From an uncultured Anaerococcus sp. (GTDB lineage Bacteria > Bacillota > Clostridia > Tissierellales > Peptoniphilaceae): a stretch of DNA of 29,367 bases. Position numbers and translations under genes: made by a program. The notes under the pieces are model-generated. The model was given only the letters and a program-made list of their open reading frames with translations, did not search any database and was not told the DNA's origin. Location of the stretch: positions 1 through 29,367 of the forward strand of contig NZ_CAMXYR010000017.1 of the NCBI RefSeq assembly GCF_947253225.1, written 5' to 3'. Positions within the stretch are counted from its first letter, which is position 1, and every line of letters begins with the position of its first letter. Below are positions 14,768 through 23,270 of this stretch, piece after piece.

Positions 14768-15784
14768 ATGAAAGCTGTAAGAATTAATAAGCCTTATGAT
14801 TTAGAGATTGTCGATTTAGAAGAAATTCAAATCAAGGATAATGATGATGTGAAAATAAAAATTAAGGCTGTAGGAATTTGTGGTTCCGATATAGGAATTT
14901 ACAATGGCTCAAATCCAATGGCAAAATATCCAAGGATAATAGGTCATGAAATGACTGGAGTAGTTGAGGAAGTTGGAAGTGATGTTAAGAACCTAAAGGT
15001 AGGAGATCATGTTGCTGTAGATCCAGTTATAAATTGTGGACATTGCAAAAACTGCAAGACAGGAAGGGTAAACATTTGCGAGGACCTAAAAGTTAGAGGC
15101 GTACATGTTGACGGAGGTTTCCAAGAGAAGATAGTAGTTAAAGAGCATCAAGCCTACAAGTTAGATCCTTCTATGCCATGGAATAAGAGTGTGCTAGTTG
15201 AACCATTCTCTATAGGATTTCAAGCAAATCAAAGGGCTAAGGTTTCTAAAGGAGATGTGGTATTTGTTATGGGAGCTGGCAGTATTGGACAAACTGTTGG
15301 AAGAGTTTCTCAATATTTTGGGGCGAAGGTATTCACATCAGATATGGATCCTAAGAAATTAGAAAGAGCCCAAAGATATGGAATGGTTACGATAGATGCT
15401 AGAATCGAAGATCCAGCAGAGGTTATTAAAAAATACAATAATGGAAGATTGGCTGATGTAGTTGTAGATGCTATATGCACACCGAAAACATTTGAACAAG
15501 CTGTAAAACTTGCAGCAAGTGCTGGTACAGTAGTCAATTTAGGATTTTCTACCCAAGCTTCAGAGATTTGTTCGGTAGATATTACATCTAAGGAGCTTGA
15601 TGTTGTTGGTTCAAGATTAAGCAATAGGAGATTTCCTGAAGTTATAGAGGGATATAATTCTGGACGCCTTCCTTTTGATGATTTGGTAAGCCATGAGATG
15701 AGCTTTGAAGAAGTTGAAGATGCTATAAAGATGATAATGGATAAGGATATTTATACTGAAAAAGTAATTTTGATGTTAGATTAA
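14768..15784 (+). CDS. Zinc-dependent MDR dehydrogenase, probable aldonate/polyol 5-dehydrogenase
   Basis: 338 residues from ATG 14768 after GGAGGAA; ATG 14756 lacks a ribosome site. Catalytic zinc ligands are C38 (GICGSD), H60-E61 (GHE) and E145 (VEPFSIG). Structural zinc is held by C90, C93, C96 and C104. The Rossmann motif is GAGSIG (169-174), with D197 (TSDMD) after the second strand favouring NAD. GVHVDGGFQE and VVGSRLSN resemble the L-galactonate dehydrogenase LgoD and the L-gulonate dehydrogenase RspB. These oxidise C5 and give tagaturonate or fructuronate. The latter is the substrate of UxuB, encoded further along. It is first in an operon with a TRAP transporter. Sorbitol or threonine dehydrogenase are less likely alternatives. 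Confidence 0.85.
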   Translation: MKAVRINKPYDLEIVDLEEIQIKDNDDVKIKIKAVGICGSDIGIYNGSNPMAKYPRIIGHEMTGVVEEVGSDVKNLKVGDHVAVDPVINCGHCKNCKTGRVNICEDLKVRGVHVDGGFQEKIVVKEHQAYKLDPSMPWNKSVLVEPFSIGFQANQRAKVSKGDVVFVMGAGSIGQTVGRVSQYFGAKVFTSDMDPKKLERAQRYGMVTIDARIEDPAEVIKKYNNGRLADVVVDAICTPKTFEQAVKLAASAGTVVNLGFSTQASEICSVDITSKELDVVGSRLSNRRFPEVIEGYNSGRLPFDDLVSHEMSFEEVEDAIKMIMDKDIYTEKVILMLD

Positions 15785-15800
15785 TTTAGGGGAGCGAGCA

Positions 15801-16808
15801 ATGAAAAGAAATAAAATATTGTGTTTAGCACTTGCTTTAGTATTATTATTTTCATTCTCTTCTTGCAAAAACGATACCACAGGAAAAGGAGGACAACTTG
15901 TAAAAGTAGCTACAGTTGTCGCTCCGACACATCCTGTAAATATTGCGATTAGAGAAGTATTTCTGCCAATGATTGAGAAAGAAACAGGAGGTAGGTATAA
16001 CGTCCAATTATATGATTCTGGTAGACTTGGTGGAGAAAAACAACTTTTTGACTATACAAGGTCTGGAATTATAGAAATTACAGCTGTTGGAACTGTAATG
16101 TGGTCAGAGATAGATATGATGGCGACACCTGATTTCCCTTTTATTTTTAGAGATGTTAAGCATGCTAGGAAAGTATATGAGGGAGAGATAGGCGATGAGA
16201 TAGCAAAGTACTTAGAAGATAGAGAACCTTTAAAGTTTATGGCTTGGGCTCCTAATGGTGCAAGGGTTTTCTCATCATCAAAAGACCTTAAATCTATAGA
16301 CGACTTTAAGGGACAAAAGCTAAGGATGCCTAACAATCCTATCCATGTAAAACTTGCCGAGGCCTTAGGGGCAAATGTAGTGATAATGGATATGAGCGAA
16401 GTATTTACTTCTCTTGAGCAAGGAGTTATAGAAGGCCAGGACAACCCTCTATCTACCTTTAGACAAGAAGGTTGGTATACAGTTTCTAAGGATATTTATG
16501 AAACAAATCACATGGTATCTTCGATTGAGATGTTAGGAAATAAGGAGTTTCTTGAAAGCTTGCCAGAAGAAGATAGAGCAGTTTTTGAGAAGGCTGCAAA
16601 ATTAACAGCTCAAAGAGCTTGGGACATATATGAGCAGAGTATAGAAGATGATAAGAAATTCTTGAAGGAAAAAGGAATAAATATAACTGAACCAAGCGAA
16701 GAGGACTTCAAGAAGATGAGAGAGATGGCTAAACCTGTTTATGATTATTTATTTAATAAGTATGATTGGGCAGAAGACCTTGTCAAAAGAATTCAAGATG
16801 TGAAATAG
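15801..16808 (+). CDS. dctP: TRAP transporter substrate-binding lipoprotein (DctP family)
   Basis: 335 residues. A lipoprotein signal (MKRNKILC, a hydrophobic stretch, then SFSSC with C22) should be cleaved and anchored at the membrane surface. The mature part is a DctP-type binding protein: APTHPVN (binding-site lip), SGRLGGEKQLFDYTRSG, PFIFRD, KLRMPNNPI with the conserved carboxylate-binding arginine, and VIEGQDNPLSTF. The arginine salt bridge implies an organic-acid ligand, and the dehydrogenase next door suggests an aldonate or hexuronate. A site with GGGGAG precedes ATG 15801, 16 bases after the dehydrogenase. It passes substrate to the DctQ/DctM genes that follow. Confidence 0.92.
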   Translation: MKRNKILCLALALVLLFSFSSCKNDTTGKGGQLVKVATVVAPTHPVNIAIREVFLPMIEKETGGRYNVQLYDSGRLGGEKQLFDYTRSGIIEITAVGTVMWSEIDMMATPDFPFIFRDVKHARKVYEGEIGDEIAKYLEDREPLKFMAWAPNGARVFSSSKDLKSIDDFKGQKLRMPNNPIHVKLAEALGANVVIMDMSEVFTSLEQGVIEGQDNPLSTFRQEGWYTVSKDIYETNHMVSSIEMLGNKEFLESLPEEDRAVFEKAAKLTAQRAWDIYEQSIEDDKKFLKEKGINITEPSEEDFKKMREMAKPVYDYLFNKYDWAEDLVKRIQDVK

Positions 16809-16817
16809 GAGAAATGC

Positions 16818-17357
16818 ATGAACAATTATAAAAAGTTTTTCAAATTGATAGATATTTTGCTAGGGATTATGATGGGTATAATGGTCGTTTTTGTTTTTCT
16901 TAATGTAGTTTTAAGGTTTGTATTTAATACGGGTCTTGCTTTTTCGGAAGAAGTTTCAAGATATACCTTTGTTTTCATGACCTTTATAGGGGCGATTGTT
17001 GCTATGAGAGAAGGCGAGCACTTATCAGTTGATATGTTGGTTAAGAGATTTCCTAAGAAGGGTCAAATTATATCTAGCATTATTGTAAACGTTATTTCTT
17101 TGGTGATGATGGTGATTTTAATGCTTGGGTCAGTAAAAATGGTTATTCAAAGTAGTGGAGCAAGAACTGCTGTTTTAGGACTTCCTTTCTCATTTTTGTA
17201 TTCAATCTGTATTTTGTCAAGTGTGTGCATAGGGATATTGGCTGTAGAGAAAATATATTTGGCTATAAAATATCCTGACAAATTTAAACTACAAGCAAGT
17301 GATTATATAGAAAAAGAATTTGAGAATAACAAGCATGATGTTAAGGAGATAGACTAA
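16818..17357 (+). CDS. dctQ: TRAP transporter small permease (DctQ)
   Basis: 179 residues with four hydrophobic helices (about 10-32, 45-65, 90-112 and 125-148). FSEEVSRYTFVFMTFIGAIVAMREGEHL is the conserved DctQ segment between helices one and two. The C-terminal 30 residues are charged and cytoplasmic. AGGAG lies six bases before ATG 16818. It overlaps the large permease gene by one base (TAATG), in keeping with a fixed DctQ-DctM stoichiometry. Confidence 0.92.
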   Translation: MNNYKKFFKLIDILLGIMMGIMVVFVFLNVVLRFVFNTGLAFSEEVSRYTFVFMTFIGAIVAMREGEHLSVDMLVKRFPKKGQIISSIIVNVISLVMMVILMLGSVKMVIQSSGARTAVLGLPFSFLYSICILSSVCIGILAVEKIYLAIKYPDKFKLQASDYIEKEFENNKHDVKEID

Positions 17358-18646
17358 TGACACTAATAGTATTTATAATTTCGTTATTAGGATCGATGGC
17401 GATAGGTTTACCTATAGCTTTTGCTCTTATATTTAGTGGTGTAAGCATGCTTGCTTACCTAAATGGATTTGATGTACAAATAATTTCTCAAAATATGTTT
17501 AATGGTGCTGATAGTTATTCTATGATGGCTTTGCCATTTTTCATGTTGGCTGGAGATTTGATGAATAGGGGTGGACTTACAAATAGGTTAGTAAAGGCTG
17601 CTAGTGCTTGGGTAGGACATTTTAGAGGTGGCCTTGGTTATGTAACTATTATAGCAACCTTGTTGTTTGCAAGTATGGTTGGCTCAGCAGTAGCATCTAC
17701 AGCGGCTTTGGGCGGAATCCTTATTCCTATGATGGTTAAGGCAAATTATGACAGGGATGATGCAACAGGACTTGTAGCAGCATCAAACCTGCTTTCTCCA
17801 ATCATGCCTCCTTCTGCACCAATGATTGTCCTTGGAGTTACGGCGAGTATTCCAGTTTCTCATCTATTCTTGGCTGGCGTAGCACCTGCTATATACATAT
17901 CAGCCGGCTTAGCCCTTATGTGGTTTATTGTTGCTAAGAAAAGAAACATTAGCCCACTTGCCAAAAAGCCTTTCAAAGAGAGAATGAAGGCTACAACAGA
18001 TGCTATTTGGGCTATCCTTATGCCAGTTGGAATTTTGCTTGGTCTTCAGACTGGAGCTTTCACACCAACAGAAGCCGGAGTTTTTGCTGTAGTTTATTCC
18101 CTAATAATAGGTTTATTTGTCTACAAGGAACTTTCTCCAAAAGATTTATTAGAGGGTCTTATTGGTTCAGCAAAATCAGCTGCTACAATAATGTTTCTTG
18201 TTGCAGCATCAGCAATTTCTTCTTGGGTAATGACCGTTGCAAACATACCTATCCTAGTGTCTAATCTACTTCATCCATTCATAGGCTCTCCTAGACTATT
18301 GATGTTAATAGTCCTAGGCTTGATTCTAGTTATTGGAACAACAATGGATGTAAATCCAACTATCCTAATACTAGCACCTGTTGTGCTACCAGTAATCAAG
18401 GAAGCAGGAATAAATGAAGTGTATTTTGGGGTTGTATTTGTAATTTCAATAGTAATGGGACTTCTTACACCACCAGTTGGAACGGTGCTTAATGTGGCTA
18501 GTGCGGCAGGTGAGATAAGCATGGAAAGAGTTGTAAAATCAGTATTGCCATTCTTGATGGTTGAAGTTATCATCATAATTCTTATGATAGTATTCCCACA
18601 AATTGTTATAGGTCCTTTCGAGTTATTGGCAGGAGTACAAGTATAA
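17357..18646 (+). CDS. dctM: TRAP transporter large permease (DctM)
   Basis: 429 residues, about 11-12 membrane helices, the usual DctM length. Conserved pieces are DSYSMMALPFFMLAGDLMNRGG (about 51-72), GSAVASTAALGGILIPMM and NLLSPIMPPSAPMIVLG in the first half, and FTPTEAGVFAVVYSL and TTMDVNPTILILAPVVLPV in the second. This protein carries the Na+-coupled translocation path. It is the last gene of the operon and is followed by a strong terminator. TTAAGGAGATAGACTA precedes the start. Confidence 0.94.
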   Translation: MTLIVFIISLLGSMAIGLPIAFALIFSGVSMLAYLNGFDVQIISQNMFNGADSYSMMALPFFMLAGDLMNRGGLTNRLVKAASAWVGHFRGGLGYVTIIATLLFASMVGSAVASTAALGGILIPMMVKANYDRDDATGLVAASNLLSPIMPPSAPMIVLGVTASIPVSHLFLAGVAPAIYISAGLALMWFIVAKKRNISPLAKKPFKERMKATTDAIWAILMPVGILLGLQTGAFTPTEAGVFAVVYSLIIGLFVYKELSPKDLLEGLIGSAKSAATIMFLVAASAISSWVMTVANIPILVSNLLHPFIGSPRLLMLIVLGLILVIGTTMDVNPTILILAPVVLPVIKEAGINEVYFGVVFVISIVMGLLTPPVGTVLNVASAAGEISMERVVKSVLPFLMVEVIIIILMIVFPQIVIGPFELLAGVQV

Positions 18647-18659
18647 TTACTTTTCACAC

Positions 18660-18688
18660 AGACGAGTTTGCTAGCTCGTCTTTTTTTT
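18660..18688 (+). terminator. Terminator of the dehydrogenase/TRAP operon
   Basis: AGACGAG (18660-18666) pairs with CTCGTCT (18675-18681) and is followed by eight T residues. Confidence 0.92.
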
Positions 18689-18698
18689 GGATTTAAAC

Positions 18699-18726
18699 TT
18701 AACAATAATAATATAAATGGTAGAAT
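18699..18726 (+). promoter_or_regulatory. Possible promoter of the ChrA-type pair
   Basis: TTAACA (18699-18704), a 16-bp spacer and TAGAAT (18721-18726), 31 bases before ATG 18758. An alternative is TATAAA (18712-18717), with a less favourable -35. Confidence 0.45.
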
Positions 18727-18757
18727 GGTAAGACTAGTAAAAAATTAAGGAGGTCCT

Positions 18758-19324
18758 ATGGGAAGAAGCGAGAAGTTAGTTAAGCTTTTTTTGTCCACCT
18801 TGTACTTATCTGCCTTTACCTTTGGGGGTGGCTATGTAATTATTTCTTTGATGAAGGATACTTTTGTGGATAGGCTTGGTTGGATTGATAAGCAAGAGAT
18901 GCTCGATATGACTGCCCTTGCCCAATCTGCACCAGGGGCTGTCGCAATAAATGCTGCTGTAGTGGTTGGTTTCGAGACTTGTGGAATTTTGGGGATGCTT
19001 GTTGCTATCCTTGCAACTATCCTTCCTCCTCTTATCATAATTTCTATTATATCTATCTTCTATAAGGCCTTTATTGCTAATAAGTATATTGCGATTTTTC
19101 TCAAGGGGATGCAGGCTGGAGTTAGTGCTTTGATTTTTAAGGTTGTTTATGATATGACCTGTGATTTGTTGAAGGAAGAGGCTAAGTATCTTTTCGCTAT
19201 CATGGTCCTAAGTTTTGTGGCTGGATTTTTCTTTAAGGTAAATATAGTTTATATAATTATGACTTTGATTGCTTTGGGTGCGGTCTATTCGTTAGTTAAG
19301 AAGGGAGAAGGAAGTGCTAATTAA
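18758..19324 (+). CDS. Chromate transporter-family half protein, first of a pair
   Basis: 188 residues, one six-helix CHR domain. FTFGGGYVIISLMKD (about 21-35) and LAQSAPGAVAINAAVVVG carry the family's FGGG and PGP-like motifs; here the second reads APGAV. Short ChrA proteins of this size occur as adjacent pairs and are thought to work as heterodimers. AGGAGGTCCT precedes ATG 18758. The gene overlaps the next by 11 bases. Chromate export is proven only for some family members, so the substrate here is open; another oxyanion or organic anion is possible given the surrounding sugar-acid genes. Confidence 0.85.
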   Translation: MGRSEKLVKLFLSTLYLSAFTFGGGYVIISLMKDTFVDRLGWIDKQEMLDMTALAQSAPGAVAINAAVVVGFETCGILGMLVAILATILPPLIIISIISIFYKAFIANKYIAIFLKGMQAGVSALIFKVVYDMTCDLLKEEAKYLFAIMVLSFVAGFFFKVNIVYIIMTLIALGAVYSLVKKGEGSAN

Positions 19325-19871
19325 TCTTTATATAACTTTTTTTAAGATTGGACTTTTTTCTTTTGGTGGAGGCTACGCAGCTCTTCCTTTGATTCAACAG
19401 GAAGTTGTAGCTAGTAATAATTGGCTTAGCACCAATGAATTTAACGACCTTATTACCATAAGTCAGATGACTCCAGGACCTATTGCCATAAATTCTGCGA
19501 CCTTTGTTGGGACAAGGGTTTATGGGTTGCAAGGGGGGCTTGTTGCAACCTTAGGATGCGTTACGCCTTCTCTGATTATTGTAGGCATGTTAGCTTATTT
19601 TTATAAGAAATACAAGAATCTTACAACAATTTCCAATATTTTATATTTTTTAAGACCTGCTATAATTTCTATGATTTTGATAGCGGGAGTTGAGATTTTG
19701 AGGACAGCTATTTTTGCTGACGGGAGGATGAGTTTTTCAAATTTTGACTACTATATGCTAGTTTTGTTTATTCTTTCGTTTTTGGTAATGGTTAAGAGGA
19801 AAACAGATCCAATAAAGCTTATGCTAGGATCTGGACTTGTTTATTTATTAATTAATTTGTGGTGTAGGTAA
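19314..19871 (+). CDS. Chromate transporter-family half protein, second of a pair (GTG start)
   Basis: 185 residues starting at GTG 19314, inside the previous gene and after GGGAGAAGGA. FSFGGGYAALPLIQQEVV and ISQMTPGPIAINSATFVG are the FGGGYAA and TPGPIA motifs of the CHR domain. This half has the more canonical motifs, so the pair is asymmetric: half one APGAV, half two TPGPI. About six membrane helices are predicted. The overlap suggests coupled translation of equal amounts. No terminator of the usual kind follows; the inverted repeat at 19880-19909 may serve. Confidence 0.85.
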   Translation: MLINLYITFFKIGLFSFGGGYAALPLIQQEVVASNNWLSTNEFNDLITISQMTPGPIAINSATFVGTRVYGLQGGLVATLGCVTPSLIIVGMLAYFYKKYKNLTTISNILYFLRPAIISMILIAGVEILRTAIFADGRMSFSNFDYYMLVLFILSFLVMVKRKTDPIKLMLGSGLVYLLINLWCR

Positions 19872-19885
19872 GGGGACTTGAATAA

Positions 19886-19917
19886 AACTTGAAATTCAAG
19901 TTCTTATTCTATATAAT
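19886..19917 (+). promoter_or_regulatory. Promoter and palindromic operator of the larA homologue
   Basis: TTGAAA (19889-19894), a 17-bp spacer and TATAAT (19912-19917) form a good promoter. A perfect 17-bp palindrome, AACTTGAAATTCAAGTT (19886-19902), covers the -35. With one extra base, flanking GAATAA/TTATTC extends the repeat to 19880-19909. It looks like a repressor site, or else a hairpin ending the upstream operon. Confidence 0.7.
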
Positions 19918-19963
19918 AAAAGAAAAGCTTTTCATGAAGAGGGCTAATAAAAAAGGAGTTTTT

Positions 19964-21238
19964 ATGAAAATTAGATTGCCATATGACAAAACTTTCCAAG
20001 AAACAGAAATTGAAGATTCAAGAATCTTAGGAATTTTAAATTCCCATCTTGAAGAATATCATCCAGAAGATGATCAAGAAACCATTGTAAGAAAGGCAAT
20101 GGAAGCACCAATTGAGTCAAAAAGACTAAAAGAGCTTGCAGTAGGAAAGGACAAGGTTGTAATTCTTATAAGCGATCATACAAGACCAGTGCCAAGTAAG
20201 TATATACTTCCTCTAATGTTAGGAGAAATCAGGGAAGGAAACCCTGATGCAGATATTACCCTCCTTGTAGCTACAGGTTGCCACAGAAATTCAAGCAAGG
20301 AAGAGTTGATTTTTAAACTTGGTGAAGAAATCTACAATAACGAAAAAATTTACATCCACGATTGCGATGATGAAGATATGCTTGTAACCCTTGATGAGAA
20401 ACTTCCTTCAGGAGGAGATATAGTTGTAAATAAGCTTGCTGCCGAGGCAGACCTTCTTGTAGCTGAAGGCTTTATTGAACCACATTTCTTTGCAGGATTT
20501 TCTGGAGGTAGAAAGTCAGTTTTTCCAGGATGTTGTTCAAGAAAAACTATTATGTATAACCACAACTCAGAATTTATAGACAGTGCCTATGCAAGAACTG
20601 GAAATCTCGAAAATAACCCTATCCACAGGGATATGATTGCAGCTGCTAGAGCCCTAGGCCTAAATTATATAGTAAATGTTGTAATTAACTCAGAAAAGAA
20701 AGTCATCCATGCAGTTGCTGGAGACCTTGAAAGAGCCCATGAAGCAGGGACAAGTTGGCTAAAAGATAAGGCTGGAGTTGATAAAAAACTTGCTGATATA
20801 GTTCTTACATCAAATGGTGGCTACCCACTTGACCAAAATATCTACCAAACAGTTAAGTCAATGACAGCAGCTGAAGCAAGCCTAAAAGATGGTGGTGTTA
20901 TAGTAGTTTCATCCAAATCAGGAGATGGGACAGGAGGTGATGCCTTCCACAAGGCCTTCCTAGACGAGCCAGTCGTTGAGAAACTTTACCAAAAATTCTT
21001 GGATACAGATAAGATTGATACCATACCTGACCAATGGGAATCACAAATTCTTTGTAGAATTCTCCTAAAAGCTAAGGCGGTGATTTATGTGTCCGATTAT
21101 GATCCGAAAATCCTCAAAGACTTCCATCTAGTTCCAGTAAAAACTCTCGATGAAGCTATGGAAAAAGCCGACGAACTAATGGGAAAAGATAGCACAGTAA
21201 CAGTAATTCCAGATGGAATTGCAGTAATAGTTAGATAA
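19964..21238 (+). CDS. larA: LarA-family nickel-pincer racemase/epimerase
   Basis: 424 residues from ATG 19964, preceded by AAAAGGAG; in-frame upstream ATGs lie in or near the promoter and are rejected. Residues match the L. plantarum lactate racemase LarA at nearly the same numbers: D71 and R74 (SDHTRP), H107, H174 (EPHFF), K184 (SGGRKS, the lysine that bears the nickel-pincer cofactor), H200, Q295, K298 and W358. The enzyme should invert a 2-hydroxy-acid by hydride transfer. From published work on LarA homologues, substrates include lactate, malate and D-gluconate. Beside mannonate genes, a sugar-acid 2-epimerase is plausible. Cofactor genes larB, larC and larE are not in the window. Single-gene unit with its own promoter and terminator. 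Confidence 0.9.
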   Translation: MKIRLPYDKTFQETEIEDSRILGILNSHLEEYHPEDDQETIVRKAMEAPIESKRLKELAVGKDKVVILISDHTRPVPSKYILPLMLGEIREGNPDADITLLVATGCHRNSSKEELIFKLGEEIYNNEKIYIHDCDDEDMLVTLDEKLPSGGDIVVNKLAAEADLLVAEGFIEPHFFAGFSGGRKSVFPGCCSRKTIMYNHNSEFIDSAYARTGNLENNPIHRDMIAAARALGLNYIVNVVINSEKKVIHAVAGDLERAHEAGTSWLKDKAGVDKKLADIVLTSNGGYPLDQNIYQTVKSMTAAEASLKDGGVIVVSSKSGDGTGGDAFHKAFLDEPVVEKLYQKFLDTDKIDTIPDQWESQILCRILLKAKAVIYVSDYDPKILKDFHLVPVKTLDEAMEKADELMGKDSTVTVIPDGIAVIVR

Positions 21239-21262
21239 AAAAGAGGCCATGAGGCCTCTTTT
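21239..21262 (+). terminator. Terminator after the larA homologue
   Basis: AAAAGAGGCC (21239-21248) pairs perfectly with GGCCTCTTTT (21253-21262) over an ATGA loop. It is symmetric, so it could act on both strands. Confidence 0.92.
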
Positions 21263-21603
21263 AAATTACGCTAAAATAATACTTGCGACTAAAACAATAT
21301 TTCTATAGCCTTTGAAGGCCTCCCCTTACTTCCGTCTTTTAACATAAGTAAAATCAAGGCTTATCTAGGAGAAATTAGCGAGATATTTAAAATTTCAAGT
21401 CCATTTGAAAATACATCCATATCCTTTGGGATAGTTTTTGAAATTAACATAAAGGGTGTAATGAATAAAACACCCGTCTTTATCATTTGTACTATTCTTG
21501 TAATAAAGGGACTACTTACTAGGGGATTTTTAATATTAATTTTTAAGGAGCGGATAATATAGTATAATGGAGCAAAGAAAGTTAAGAATATTAAGGAGTT
21601 GTT
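21263..21603. other. Intergenic region before the alpha-glucosidase
   Basis: No convincing gene. A minus-strand open frame runs through it but overlaps the glucosidase start. TATAAT at 21564-21569 is the likely -10 of the glucosidase gene, with only a poor -35 (TTTTTA). A small repeat GCCTTTGAAGGC lies near 21309. No riboswitch is recognised. Confidence 0.5.
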
Positions 21604-23253
21604 ATGAAAAAGCACTGGTGGCAGGAAGAGATTGTTTATCAAATTTATCCTAGGTCCTTCAAGGATTCAAACGATGATGGGATTGGAGATTTGAGAGGAA
21701 TTACCGAAAGGCTTGATTATCTAAAAGACTTAGGAATAACAATGATTTGGCTATGTCCAATCTATAAGTCTCCGATGGCTGATAATGGTTACGATATTTC
21801 TGATTATTTTGCCATTAATGAAGAATTTGGGACTATGGCAGACTTTGATGAGCTTGTAAAAGAGGCTAAGGGAAGAAATATCAAGATAATGATGGACCTT
21901 GTTTTAAATCATTCTTCTAATGAACACGAGTGGTTTAAGAAAGCTTTGGCTGATAAAAATAGTCCGTATAGGGAATATTATATTTTTAGGAAGGGGACAA
22001 GGGAGCCTAACAATTGGAGGTCAATATTTGGTGGGTCTTGCTGGACTAAGGTAGATGGAGAAGATGCCTACTATTTCCATTCCTTCGCCAAGGAACAACC
22101 CGACCTTAATTGGGAAAATCCTAAATTAAGAGAAGAAATCTATAAGATTGTAAATTTTTGGATTGATAAGGGAATTACCGCCTTTAGGATGGATGCCATT
22201 AACCATATCAAAAAAAATCCGACCTACCAAAGTGCAAATCCTGATGGAGCAGATGGTAGAGTTTCTGTAATTAATTTCGGTCGCAACCAAGATGGGGTAG
22301 AGGAATTAATTAAGAAACTTTCAGATAAGACCTTCAAGGTTCATGATTCTATGACAGTTGGCGAGACGGCTGGTCTTTCCTATGATAAGTACAAGAATTA
22401 TATAGGAGATGATGGCGTATTTTCAATGGTATTTGACTTTATTCCTGCTAACTTTGACCTAATTGAGGAAACTTGGTTTAAGAGAATTGACTGGGAGTTA
22501 GAGGATTTTAGGAAAGCTATCTTTAATAGTCAAAATTCCATCCAAAAATACGGATGGTCAGCAAACTTTATAGAAAACCATGACCAACCACGAGCTACAA
22601 GCAAAATTTTAAGGGGAAATGATGAGAACATCAAGGCTATCAAGATGCTTGCAGGTGTTTACTTCTTCTTAAGAGGAACCCCTTACATCTACCAGGGGCA
22701 AGAATTGGGAATGAAAAATTTTGTGAGAAAGACAGTAGCAGATTTTCAAGATATTCAATCTATAGATTCTTACAAGAGAAGTTTGGAAGAAGGATTTAGC
22801 GAAGAAGAAGCCATAGCCTTTACAAATTTAAGGTCGAGGGACAATGCCAGAGTGCCTTTTGCTTGGACTAGCGAAAAATATGGTGGATTTTCTAAGGTAA
22901 AACCATGGCTTGCTATGGCCTATGAAAATCCTAAGGTAAATGCCAAAGACCAAGCCGACAATCCAGATTCAGTCCTCAATTTCTACAAAAAAATGATTGC
23001 CTTTAGGAAAAATTCTCTGTATAAGGAAGTCTTGATTTATGGAGATTTTATAGAAAAAACTAGCAAAAACAAGGAAATCATCGCCTATCAAAGAAGATTA
23101 GAAGATGGTGAGATTGACCTTTATTTTAACTTCTCTAAGGCGAGGGTAGAAGAAGAAATTCAAGGCAAGGAAATAATTTTTGCAAGCGATGATGCAAAAA
23201 TTGAGGATGGAAAATTAAGCTTAGGTGAATTTGGCTTTGCCTTAATAAAATAA
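21604..23253 (+). CDS. GH13 alpha-glucosidase (oligo-glucosidase subfamily)
   Basis: 549 residues, cytosolic, no signal peptide. Family GH13 regions are clear: DLVLNHSS (98-105), AFRMDAINHI with nucleophile D197, VGETAG with acid/base E254, and FIENHDQPR with transition-state stabiliser D327. WWQEEIVYQIYPRSFKDSNDDGIGDL is the usual start of oligo-1,6-glucosidases and alpha-glucosidases. The residue after the nucleophile is alanine (A198). In this subfamily valine there favours alpha-1,6 bonds, while alanine or threonine favours alpha-1,4, so maltose-type substrates are likelier (inference). AAGGAG (21594-21599) precedes ATG 21604. Single-gene unit with a terminator. Trehalose-6-phosphate hydrolase is a less likely alternative. 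Confidence 0.92.
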   Translation: MKKHWWQEEIVYQIYPRSFKDSNDDGIGDLRGITERLDYLKDLGITMIWLCPIYKSPMADNGYDISDYFAINEEFGTMADFDELVKEAKGRNIKIMMDLVLNHSSNEHEWFKKALADKNSPYREYYIFRKGTREPNNWRSIFGGSCWTKVDGEDAYYFHSFAKEQPDLNWENPKLREEIYKIVNFWIDKGITAFRMDAINHIKKNPTYQSANPDGADGRVSVINFGRNQDGVEELIKKLSDKTFKVHDSMTVGETAGLSYDKYKNYIGDDGVFSMVFDFIPANFDLIEETWFKRIDWELEDFRKAIFNSQNSIQKYGWSANFIENHDQPRATSKILRGNDENIKAIKMLAGVYFFLRGTPYIYQGQELGMKNFVRKTVADFQDIQSIDSYKRSLEEGFSEEEAIAFTNLRSRDNARVPFAWTSEKYGGFSKVKPWLAMAYENPKVNAKDQADNPDSVLNFYKKMIAFRKNSLYKEVLIYGDFIEKTSKNKEIIAYQRRLEDGEIDLYFNFSKARVEEEIQGKEIIFASDDAKIEDGKLSLGEFGFALIK

Positions 23254-23270
23254 GAATAACTAATAGCAAG

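Noticed and set aside
21361..21642. 93-codon minus-strand open frame with hydrophobic residues
   Set aside because: It overlaps the well-supported alpha-glucosidase start and promoter, has no ribosome site and resembles no family I know.
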